The notes beneath the pieces are model-generated. The model searched no databases. It saw only the letters and a list, made by a program, of their open reading frames with translations, and had not been told where the DNA came from. A stretch of 6,027 nt of DNA from Corynebacterium sp. (GTDB lineage: Bacteria > Actinomycetota > Actinomycetes > Mycobacteriales > Mycobacteriaceae). Below, piece after piece: positions 1 through 5,594 of the stretch (position 1 is the first letter of the stretch; every line of letters starts with the position of its first letter). The stretch covers positions 1 to 6,027 of the forward strand of contig JAKDIS010000140.1 of assembly GCA_030450335.1 (NCBI GenBank). Reading direction: 5' to 3'. The position numbers were made by a program, and so were the translations under genes.

Positions 1-43
1 CGCCGGCACCGATGACGGTGATTCTGGAGGGGCTCGAAGACAT
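1..43 (-). CDS. N-terminus of a divergent Rossmann-fold (NAD(P)- or FAD-binding) protein, partial
   Basis: Read leftward from an ATG at 43-41, the sequence encodes MSSSPSRITVIGAG before the window ends. A short polar lead followed by a hydrophobic beta strand and a Gly-x-Gly turn is the usual opening of a dinucleotide-binding fold. Such starts occur in 3-hydroxyacyl-CoA dehydrogenases, FAD-dependent oxidoreductases and other NAD(P)-binding enzymes. Only 14 codons are visible, so the family cannot be chosen. No strong Shine-Dalgarno sequence precedes the ATG; it lies in a 10-bp palindrome (42-51) that also creates an out-of-frame ATG at 51. The gene is divergent from the antiporter operon and shares its control region, which suggests a related oxidoreductase role (inference). 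A chance open frame cannot be excluded at this length. Confidence 0.55.
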   Translation of the reverse strand, partial: MSSSPSRITVIGAG

Positions 44-98
44 GGGCCCATTGTGACACCCGGCGCGCCGGCCGTGGTTGCCCGACGGAGGTTTCAGC

Positions 99-115
99 TC
101 AAGCCATAGCCTTGA
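99..115. promoter_or_regulatory. Possible LysR-type operator, TCAAG-N7-CTTGA
   Basis: TCAAG at 99-103 and CTTGA at 111-115 form a 5-bp-arm interrupted palindrome around CCATAGC. LysR-type regulators commonly bind interrupted palindromes of about 15-17 bp with T at the left and A at the right end. The sequence fits that form, but arms this short also occur by chance. Confidence 0.3.
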
Positions 116-152
116 CCAGCCCATAGCGAATGCAGGTGTGTTCTATAGCGAA
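104..152 (+). repeat. Three direct copies of an ATAGC element
   Basis: CCATAGC occurs at 104-110 and again at 121-127, 17 bp apart. The second copy continues as ATAGCGAA (123-130), repeated exactly at 145-152, 22 bp further on, near two helical turns. Repeats of this kind in a control region often mark binding sites for an oligomeric regulator. The protein is unknown. Confidence 0.4.
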
Positions 153-184
153 ACCTCATTAGTGTGAGTATCCAGACCACAGTC

Positions 185-190
185 AGGAGA
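185..190 (+). promoter_or_regulatory. Ribosome binding site fixing the antiporter start
   Basis: AGGAGA lies 6 nt before the ATG at 197. An upstream in-frame GTG at 164 would add 11 residues but lacks a comparable site, so ATG 197 is preferred. Confidence 0.7.
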
Positions 191-196
191 CTCGCA

Positions 197-1684
197 ATGA
201 GCTTTTCGGTAAGTTTCGGACACGGCAATGATGCGGAGCCTCCCCGGCCGAGGATCCAGTTGTCCGTCGGAGTTATCTTCGTCGTCGCCTCAATCCTCCT
301 GGTGGGAACGGTCTTCTTCGACGCCCCCATCGAATTGTCGATGTTCGTCGCACTGATCGCGTTGATGCTGCTTCTCGCGGTACGGGGATTCAACTTCACC
401 GACATCCAGAACGCCATCTGGGACTCGATGCGCAATGTCCTGGAGATGGTGATGATCCTCCTCACCGTCGGCATGCTCGTCAGCACGTGGGCGCAGGCCG
501 GCACCATCCCGATGATCATCAAGTTCGGGCTCGAGACCATCAACCCGACCTGGTTCTACACCACCGCGATCATCCTCTGCTCCATAACGTCCCTGGTCAC
601 CGGAACTTCATGGGGAACCATGGGCTCCGTAGGCGTGGCGTTGATGGCCGTCGGCGGCGGCCTGGGCCTACCGCCGGCCGTGACCGCCGGAGCGATCATC
701 AGCGGTGCGTACTTCGGTGACAAGCTCTCGATGCTGTCGGACTCCACGAACCTCGCCGCGGCGATCACCGGAACCCCTCTGCTCACCCACATCCGCTACA
801 TGCTGATCACCACGATTCCGGCGTACATCGGGACACTGGTCATCTTCCAGACCATCGGTTTCATCTACGCCCCCGAACACGCGAACACCGAGGGGCTCGA
901 CCAGGTCATCGCCGGGCTCAACGACAACTTCGAGATGGGGTGGTTCTCGCTGCTCCCCGCAGCGGTGACGGTCGCGATGCTGATCTTCCGCCTGCCCCCG
1001 TACGTGGCGATCTTCGGCGGGGTGGTCGGAGCGTTCTTCGTCAGCATCTCGACGCAGGGCCTGGACCGGACCGAGGTCATCAACGCCATCTACGACGGTT
1101 TCGTGCTGGACACCGGGATGGAGAACATCGACGACCTGATCTCCGGTGGCGGCATGATGTCCATGGCGGGCCTGGCGATGCTGTTCCTCTTCGCCGTCGG
1201 CGTGGCCGGGCTGCTCGACAAGGGTGGCTTCATCGCGGTCATCATCGAGAAGTTCCTCACCTACGCCAATTCCCGACGCAAGCTGATGTCGATGTCGTCA
1301 CCGCTGCTGATCATCGCCGTCGGTCTCGGCGCCTCCTTCTCCTTCGCCGCGGTGATGGCCGGTTCCCTGCTGAAACCGGCGTACCGGAAGATGGGCCTGA
1401 AAAGTCAGAACCTCTCCCGCACCATCGAGGACTCCGGCACCGTGTACGACGCCTTCTACCCCTGGTCCGCGGGCGGGGTCTTCGCCGCCGGTGCCCTGGG
1501 CGTGGCCACGTTCTCGTACATGCCGTTCATGTTCTTCGCCTTCCTGTCCACCATCTTCGGCATCATCGTCGCCCTGACCCAGTTCCGGGTCGAGACGCTC
1601 CCGGAGGACGAGCAGGAACCCGACCCGACACCCGGTGAAGACTCACCCACCACCGCAACCATCGCCGAGAAAGGCCGTGCATGA
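197..1684 (+). CDS. nhaC: NhaC-family Na+/H+ antiporter-like membrane transporter
   Basis: A 495-residue, very hydrophobic inner-membrane protein of the NhaC family, of typical length. Members exchange cytoplasmic sodium for protons; relatives exchange organic acids such as malate and lactate. After a hydrophilic N-terminus of about 20 residues come roughly a dozen membrane segments, the first near residues 22-40. Family landmarks are TGTSWGTMG (135-143), GAYFGDKLSMLSDSTNL (170-186) and LSRTIEDSGT (406-415). The core motif reads SMLSDST where many NhaC proteins have SPLSDTT. The last 30 or so residues are a polar, acidic, proline-rich cytoplasmic tail. The stop overlaps the ATG of the next gene (ATGA), so the two are probably translationally coupled. 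Pairing with a dehydrogenase suggests transport tied to a catabolic substrate rather than pure sodium homeostasis (inference). Family assignment is firm; the transported solute is not. Confidence 0.88.
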   Translation: MSFSVSFGHGNDAEPPRPRIQLSVGVIFVVASILLVGTVFFDAPIELSMFVALIALMLLLAVRGFNFTDIQNAIWDSMRNVLEMVMILLTVGMLVSTWAQAGTIPMIIKFGLETINPTWFYTTAIILCSITSLVTGTSWGTMGSVGVALMAVGGGLGLPPAVTAGAIISGAYFGDKLSMLSDSTNLAAAITGTPLLTHIRYMLITTIPAYIGTLVIFQTIGFIYAPEHANTEGLDQVIAGLNDNFEMGWFSLLPAAVTVAMLIFRLPPYVAIFGGVVGAFFVSISTQGLDRTEVINAIYDGFVLDTGMENIDDLISGGGMMSMAGLAMLFLFAVGVAGLLDKGGFIAVIIEKFLTYANSRRKLMSMSSPLLIIAVGLGASFSFAAVMAGSLLKPAYRKMGLKSQNLSRTIEDSGTVYDAFYPWSAGGVFAAGALGVATFSYMPFMFFAFLSTIFGIIVALTQFRVETLPEDEQEPDPTPGEDSPTTATIAEKGRA

Positions 1685-2454
1685 CCATGACCAACAACAA
1701 CGACCGGATCGCCGGACCCCGCACCGCCGTGATCACCGGGGCCGCCAGCGGCATGGGACGCTCCACCGCAGAACTCCTGGTGTCCCACGGCTGGAACGTG
1801 ATCGGCATCGACGTGTCCGTCGTCCCCGAGATCACCGACCCGGCCGGAACCTCCGGCACCTCCGGGACCCTGTTCCCGGTGCGTGCCGACATCACCGACC
1901 GCACGGCGCTGCAGGACGGCATCACCGACGCCCTGCACGAGACGGCTTCCGTGGACGGTTCCGGTCACGTCGACCTGGTCGCCAACATCGCCGGGGTCTT
2001 CCCTCCCAGCACCCTCGACACCTACACCGACGAGCTCTACCGGCTGGTGTTCGACGTCAACGTCCTGGGCAGCCTGAACCTCGTGGCCGCCTGCCGCCCG
2101 TTCCTGACGAGGGGTTCGGCGGTGGTGAACTTCGCGTCGGTGGACGCGTTCACCGTCTCCCCCGGGCAACTGCTCTACGGCGCGTCGAAGGCTGCGGTGG
2201 TCATGATCACGAAGAGCCTCGCACTGGAGCTGGCCCCGCACGGGATCCGGGTCAACGGCATCGCGCCCGGATGGGTGGACACCCCCGGCAACGCCGCGAC
2301 AGGACGCATGGCCGCGGCGGCCGCGTCCGTCCCGCTGGGACGCGTGGCGCGTCCGGAGGAGATCGCCCGCTGGGTGGAGATCATCGCCGGGGAGGACGCC
2401 GCCTTCCTCGCCGGCGAGACGATCGTCCTCTCCGGTGCCGACGTCATGCGTTAG
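1681..2454 (+). CDS. Short-chain dehydrogenase/reductase (SDR), classical type
   Basis: A 257-residue cytoplasmic oxidoreductase of the classical SDR family, interconverting an alcohol and a ketone with a nicotinamide cofactor. Visible are the cofactor loop TGAASGMG (19-26), Asp44 at the end of the second strand (favouring NAD over NADP), Asn127, Ser153 and the YxxxK pair Tyr166/Lys170, a complete catalytic tetrad. The usual NNAG motif reads NIAG (102-105), and the C-terminus ends in LSGADVMR rather than the common VDGG. Residues 57-62 (TSGTSG) come from a 9-bp tandem duplication. GAGAAAGG, ending 6 nt before the ATG, serves as ribosome binding site inside the end of the antiporter gene, with a 4-bp overlap. 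An alternative in-frame ATG lies two codons later. Its 3' end overlaps the convergent LysR gene by 11 bp. The substrate is not predictable. Confidence 0.9.
   Translation: MTMTNNNDRIAGPRTAVITGAASGMGRSTAELLVSHGWNVIGIDVSVVPEITDPAGTSGTSGTLFPVRADITDRTALQDGITDALHETASVDGSGHVDLVANIAGVFPPSTLDTYTDELYRLVFDVNVLGSLNLVAACRPFLTRGSAVVNFASVDAFTVSPGQLLYGASKAAVVMITKSLALELAPHGIRVNGIAPGWVDTPGNAATGRMAAAAASVPLGRVARPEEIARWVEIIAGEDAAFLAGETIVLSGADVMR
1849..1866 (+). repeat. 9-bp tandem duplication inside the first SDR gene
   Basis: ACCTCCGGC at 1849-1857 is followed immediately by ACCTCCGGG, giving Thr-Ser-Gly twice (residues 57-62). It falls in the loop after the second strand, where SDR lengths vary, so it is likely tolerated. 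Confidence 0.6.
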
Positions 2455-3400
2455 GCGCGTCCGGCGGCAGGTCGGCGACCAGGTCGGTGACCAGCTGCTG
2501 CAGTGCCGTGGCGCCGGGGCTCAGGGTCGCGTTGCGGCGCCTGATGAAGGCGAAGTTCTCCCACATCGGCGGGTCGAGCGGCACCCGGAACAGTTTGTCC
2601 GTCGTGCCGGTCACCTCGGCCAACGGGTACGGCGCGATCGTGTCGGCGACCCCCTCCGCCGCCAGGTCCAGGGCCGTGGCCGGCGACACCTCGATGACCG
2701 GACGGATGCTGAGGCCCTCGCGCTGGGCGATCTCCATCAGCCGCCGACGGGTCGGGTCGCTGTCGCCCCACAGGACCTCCGGCATCACGAGGGTGGACGC
2801 GGCGATGTCGTGGATCGTCTTCGGGGAGGTTGCCCGGGAGGGGTCCCGGGAGAAGTAGTACATCTGCGGCGACCAGTCGAGCGGTTCGGCCTCCAGGCCG
2901 CTGTCGTCGACCGGGAGGGCGACGACAGCGGCCTCGATGCGTCCTTCCCTGACCTCGTCGGCGATCTTCACCGAGTTGTCGCCGACCAGCCGGATGCCCA
3001 CGCCCGGGTGCTCCTCCCGGAACCGGGTGACCATCCTGCTGTGGAACAGGTGCCGGGCGGTGCTGAACGTCCCGAAGGTGACGGTGCCCCCGGTCAGGTC
3101 CCGGACCGGGGTCACGGACTCCACCGCCGAGCTGGCCGCCGCCAGCGCCTTCTCCGCGTACGGGATCAGCGTGCGCGCCGCATCGGTGAGGATCAGGGCA
3201 CGGTTCGTACGGATGAACAGCGGCACCCCGAGAGTGCGCTCCATCCGTCGGATCTGCTCGGACAGGCTGGGCTGCGCGATGTAGTTCGCCTCCGCCGCCG
3301 CGGACAGCGAACCGTGCTCCACGGCCGACAGGAAGTAGGCGAACTGCTGCAGACTGACGCGGCCGGGCGAGGTGTTCCTGGGTGCAACCACGCCGACCAC
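2444..3400 (-). CDS. LysR-type transcriptional regulator
   Basis: A 318-residue LysR-family DNA-binding regulator. The winged helix-turn-helix spans about residues 16-75, with the family pattern SLQQFAYFLSAVEHGSLSAAA followed by QPSLSEQIRRMERTLGVPLF. A linker helix (about 76-95) leads to the inducer-binding domain (about 105-312), which opens with GGTVTFGTFS and contains the family-typical REGRIEAAVV. The GTG at 3400 is chosen because AAAGG lies 6 nt upstream; GTG at 3391 lacks such a site. It is divergent from the monooxygenase operon across 138 bp and convergent with the SDR gene, overlapping it by 11 bp. LysR proteins typically repress themselves and activate the divergent operon when bound to a pathway metabolite; inverted repeats beside its start fit that model. 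The inducer is unknown. Confidence 0.92.
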   Translation of the reverse strand: MVGVVAPRNTSPGRVSLQQFAYFLSAVEHGSLSAAAEANYIAQPSLSEQIRRMERTLGVPLFIRTNRALILTDAARTLIPYAEKALAAASSAVESVTPVRDLTGGTVTFGTFSTARHLFHSRMVTRFREEHPGVGIRLVGDNSVKIADEVREGRIEAAVVALPVDDSGLEAEPLDWSPQMYYFSRDPSRATSPKTIHDIAASTLVMPEVLWGDSDPTRRRLMEIAQREGLSIRPVIEVSPATALDLAAEGVADTIAPYPLAEVTGTTDKLFRVPLDPPMWENFAFIRRRNATLSPGATALQQLVTDLVADLPPDAPNA

Positions 3401-3408
3401 GCTACACC

Positions 3409-3422
3409 TTTCCCCAGGGAAA
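3409..3422. promoter_or_regulatory. Perfect 14-bp palindrome overlapping the LysR ribosome binding site
   Basis: TTTCCC-CA-GGGAAA is a perfect 6-bp-arm palindrome with a 2-bp centre. It overlaps the plus-strand complement of the LysR gene's AAAGG site (3407-3411), 8 bp from that gene's start. A regulator bound here would be well placed for autorepression (inference). Confidence 0.5.
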
Positions 3423-3456
3423 ACCTCTGGCCGTCGAAGTAAAAGAGGTATTCCCT
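3416..3456. repeat. Imperfect inverted repeat with 13-bp arms, probable regulator operator
   Basis: Positions 3416-3428 (AGGGAAAACCTCT) and 3444-3456 (AGAGGTATTCCCT) are reverse complements at 12 of 13 positions, the single mismatch being 3422/3450. The spacer is 15 bp, placing arm centres 28 bp apart, near three helical turns. It is the strongest symmetric element in the window and sits between the LysR gene and its likely target. As RNA it could also form a hairpin, but there is no U tract after it on either strand, so terminator function is unlikely. Confidence 0.6.
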
Positions 3457-3526
3457 TATTCCTGCTGGGCAGTCACCATGGGAGCAGGTGCGGAAAAGCA
3501 CACCATCACCACCCTTAACCACCTCC

Positions 3527-3532
3527 AGGAGG
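3527..3532 (+). promoter_or_regulatory. Strong ribosome binding site fixing the FMO start
   Basis: AGGAGG lies 6 nt before the ATG at 3539 and decides the start over an in-frame upstream ATG at 3488. It forms the right half of the palindrome CCTCC-A-GGAGG (3522-3532), so part of the site could pair with the preceding CCTC in the mRNA. Confidence 0.75.
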
Positions 3533-3538
3533 ACCACC

Positions 3539-4849
3539 ATGGGACGATTTGCCGTCATCGGAGCCGGGGCAGCAGGCCTCTCCGCCACGAAACTCCTCCT
3601 CGACGCCGGCCACACCGTCGACTGCTTCGAGGCGTCCGACGTCCCCGGCGGACACTGGAACACCGACTACGACGCGCTGCACCTGATCACCGCGCGCGAC
3701 CAGACCCACTTCCCGGACTTCCCCATGCCGGAGGAGTACCCGCACTTCCCCAGCCGCGCCCAGGTCACCGCCTACATCCACTCCTACGCCGATGCCTTCG
3801 ACCTGCACCGCGTCATCCACTACCGCACCACCGTCATCTCCGCGTCGCCGATCGCAGCACCCGACGGCGACCCGGTCGGCTCAGCCGGCTGGGAGGTCAC
3901 CACGTCCCGCGGGCACGAGGGGACGTACGACGGTGTCCTCGTCGCCAACGGGCACCTCCGCGAGGGCCGCGTCCCGGCCGCGGCCGAGAACTTCACCGGC
4001 TACCAGGTGCACACCGGCCGCTACCGCAACACCGACGAGCTCGCCGGCAACCGGGTCCTCGTCGTCGGCGCCGGAAACTCCGGCTGCGACATGGCCGTCG
4101 ACGTCGCCCAGCACCGCATGGAGTGCGACATCGTGGTCCGGCACGGCGTGCAGTTCCAGCCGAAGATGTACTTCGGGGTGCCGCGCGCCATGGTGCCGTT
4201 CCTCGCCGACTTCACACCGGACGAGCAGGACCTCCTCAACCGGCTCATGGCCCGGTTGTCGATCGGCGAGAACAGCGCCTACCCGGGCCTCCCGATGCCC
4301 GAGGCACACACTCTCGCCGACGGACCGACGACCGTCAACGACCTGCTGCTCTACTGGATCCAGCACGGCCGCGTGACGGTACGCCCGGCCATCGAGCGGA
4401 TCGAGGACCGGACGGTGCACTTCTCCGACGGCACGTCGAAGGAGTACGACTCCATCATCTGGGCCACCGGCTTCCACACCTCCCTGCCCTTCCTGGCCAC
4501 CGACCTGATGCGGTGGGAGTCCGGCTCCCCGGTCCGCTACGCCGGCGGGATCCTCCCGGAGAACGTGGAGAAGCTCTACTTCGTGGGGCTCATCGCCCCG
4601 CGCGGCCCGCAGATCCCGGTCTACGGCGAGCAGACCCGACGCATCCTCCGGATGATCGACCTCCACGACCGCAGCGGCGACTCACCCCTGCCGCTGAGCT
4701 CCTACTTCCAGAAGGTGCAGGACCCGGAGACCAGGATCGACGTGGTCCGCAACCTCTGGAACTCCGCGATGGCGGACACCGACACCCATCTGCGCTCCCT
4801 GGAGGCACTCGATGCTCTCAACCTCCCGCAGGACGGGGCGACGCCATGA
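3539..4849 (+). CDS. Flavin-containing monooxygenase (FMO) family protein
   Basis: A 436-residue cytoplasmic FAD- and NADPH-dependent monooxygenase; the family oxygenates soft nucleophiles (N, S) or, in Baeyer-Villiger members, ketones. Residues 4-13 (FAVIGAGAAG) form the FAD-binding GxGxxG, followed by Glu31 and a GGHW motif (37-40). The FMO signature FxGxxxHxxxY is present as F152-T-G-Y-Q-V-H158-T-G-R-Y162. The NADP-binding GxGxxG is GAGNSG (177-182), and ATGF is at 309-312. Length matches bacterial FMOs of about 440-460 residues. The start follows a strong AGGAGG, and residue 4 begins the first beta strand directly. It is the first gene of an operon divergent from the LysR gene; its stop overlaps the next start (ATGA), indicating coupling. 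Family is secure; whether it attacks an amine, sulfide or ketone is not evident. Confidence 0.92.
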   Translation: MGRFAVIGAGAAGLSATKLLLDAGHTVDCFEASDVPGGHWNTDYDALHLITARDQTHFPDFPMPEEYPHFPSRAQVTAYIHSYADAFDLHRVIHYRTTVISASPIAAPDGDPVGSAGWEVTTSRGHEGTYDGVLVANGHLREGRVPAAAENFTGYQVHTGRYRNTDELAGNRVLVVGAGNSGCDMAVDVAQHRMECDIVVRHGVQFQPKMYFGVPRAMVPFLADFTPDEQDLLNRLMARLSIGENSAYPGLPMPEAHTLADGPTTVNDLLLYWIQHGRVTVRPAIERIEDRTVHFSDGTSKEYDSIIWATGFHTSLPFLATDLMRWESGSPVRYAGGILPENVEKLYFVGLIAPRGPQIPVYGEQTRRILRMIDLHDRSGDSPLPLSSYFQKVQDPETRIDVVRNLWNSAMADTDTHLRSLEALDALNLPQDGATP

Positions 4850-5589
4850 GTGCCGGACGCTTCGCGGGACGCACCGCGCTGGTGACCGGTGGCGCACGTG
4901 GCCAGGGGCTCGCCCACGGCCGTCGCCTCGCCGACGAGGGCGCGGTCGTGTTCCTCGCCGACGTCCTCGACGACGACGGGGAGGCGGCGGCCGCCGCCCT
5001 GCGACGGGACGGCCACGACGTGACGTACCTCCATCTCGATGTGGCGGACGTCGCCGACTGGCGGTCCGCGGCGTCCACCGTCGCCGAGGCACACCCCAGC
5101 CTGGACGTGCTGGTCAACAATGCCGGGATCATCCGCGTGGTGCCCATCGAGCAGGAGGACCCGGTGGCCTGGGCCCGGGTGGTGCAGGTCAATCTCACCG
5201 GGGCGTTCCTGGGGATGCAGTCCATGCTCCCCCTCCTGCGTGGGTCGGACTCGGCGTCCGTGGTCAACACCTCGTCGATCTTCGGCCCGTCCGGCGCTGC
5301 CGGGTACTCGGCCTACGCGGCGTCGAAGGCCGGCCTGCTCGGTCTGACCCGGACGGCGGCGCTGGAGTTCGCACCGCTCGGTATCCGCGTCAACGCCCTG
5401 GTGCCGGGCGGCGTGGCCAGTGCCATGAACGCCGATGAACCCGACGGTGGCGTGGTCCCCGAGACGCCCCTGGGACGACGTGCCGACGTCGCGGAGCTCG
5501 CCGCCGCGGTCGCCTACCTCGCCAGCGACGACGCGAGCTTCGTCACGGGGACGGAGCTTGTCGTCGACGGCGGGTTCCTGGCACGGTGA
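4846..5589 (+). CDS. Short-chain dehydrogenase/reductase (SDR), classical type
   Basis: A 247-residue classical SDR with canonical motifs. The cofactor loop is TGGARGQG (14-21); Asp39 at the end of the second strand suggests NAD use; LDV at 64-66 contacts adenine in the family. NNAG is at 91-94, and the tetrad is Asn116, Ser144, Tyr157 and Lys161 (YAASK). PGG at 187-189 follows the catalytic helix, and the C-terminus carries the usual VVDGGF. The ATG overlaps the FMO stop by 4 bp, with GGGG 7 nt upstream as a modest ribosome binding site; the frame is open further upstream, but that part is antisense-type shadow of the FMO. It probably oxidises an alcohol made or released in the same pathway (inference). 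It is a divergent paralogue of the SDR at 1681-2454, not a recent duplicate. Confidence 0.92.
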   Translation: MSAGRFAGRTALVTGGARGQGLAHGRRLADEGAVVFLADVLDDDGEAAAAALRRDGHDVTYLHLDVADVADWRSAASTVAEAHPSLDVLVNNAGIIRVVPIEQEDPVAWARVVQVNLTGAFLGMQSMLPLLRGSDSASVVNTSSIFGPSGAAGYSAYAASKAGLLGLTRTAALEFAPLGIRVNALVPGGVASAMNADEPDGGVVPETPLGRRADVAELAAAVAYLASDDASFVTGTELVVDGGFLAR

Positions 5590-5594
5590 GCATC

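Larger units (their letters stand above)
88..157. repeat. 8-bp inverted repeat GAGGTTTC / GAAACCTC
   Basis: GAGGTTTC at 88-95 and GAAACCTC at 150-157 are perfect reverse complements separated by 54 bp. They bracket the ATAGC repeats and the interrupted palindrome. The right arm ends 40 bp before the antiporter start. The arms resemble the core of the inverted repeat at 3416-3456, suggesting paired sites for one regulator (inference). Confidence 0.45.
44..196. promoter_or_regulatory. Divergent intergenic control region upstream of the antiporter operon
   Basis: This 153-bp stretch separates the leftward Rossmann-type gene from the rightward antiporter gene and has lower GC than the flanking genes. 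It contains an 8-bp inverted repeat, three copies of an ATAGC element and a LysR-type interrupted palindrome, listed separately. TTGACC at 112-117 resembles a -35 box, but no good -10 lies at normal spacing. TAGTGT at 160-165 fits the loose actinobacterial TANNNT -10 pattern and would give a leader of roughly 25 nt. Neither promoter element is convincing alone. Confidence 0.5.
3401..3538. promoter_or_regulatory. Divergent control region between the LysR and monooxygenase genes
   Basis: This 138-bp region must hold promoters for both the leftward regulator and the rightward FMO operon. Its centre is AT-richer than the neighbouring genes. It contains a palindrome at 3409-3422, a long imperfect inverted repeat at 3416-3456, and a tandem TATTCC pair (3449-3454 and 3457-3462, period 8 bp). 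No unambiguous -35/-10 pair was found, as is common for activator-dependent promoters. The leader before the FMO contains CACC-rich sequence and the ribosome binding site. Confidence 0.65.

Noticed and set aside
3..56. Plus-strand frame ending in TGA at 54-56, possible C-terminus of an upstream gene
   Set aside because: It shows no recognisable motif, whereas the minus strand gives a clear Rossmann N-terminus starting at an ATG. It cannot be fully excluded with 56 bases.
163..181. TGTG...CACA resembling a CRP/GlxR-type site
   Set aside because: The half-sites are 11 bp apart rather than the 8 bp of the TGTG-N8-CACA consensus, so the site does not fit.
164..196. GTG at 164 as the antiporter start
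   Set aside because: ATG 197 has AGGAGA at ideal spacing; the 11 extra residues are polar, follow no ribosome binding site, and would overlap the candidate promoter region.
1635..2858. A 407-codon plus-strand open frame over the first SDR and the end of the LysR gene
   Set aside because: Its composition is the Arg/Pro/His-rich type expected of out-of-frame reading in GC-rich DNA, and both real genes in the region have full domain motifs.
3416..3456. Rho-independent terminator made by the inverted repeat
   Set aside because: There is no U tract after the stem on either strand, the loop is 15 nt, and it lies in a divergent promoter region where no transcript needs to end.
3478..3540. Upstream open frame starting at ATG 3478 in the FMO leader
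   Set aside because: It has no ribosome binding site and no stop before the FMO start, continuing out of frame through that gene, so it does not look like a regulatory leader peptide.
3382..4845. Long plus-strand open frame running through the FMO gene into the second SDR, suggesting a large fusion protein
   Set aside because: The upstream part is arginine/proline-rich and matches no fold, while the overlapping frame encodes a complete FMO. The SDR has its own start at 4846 in an ATGA overlap.
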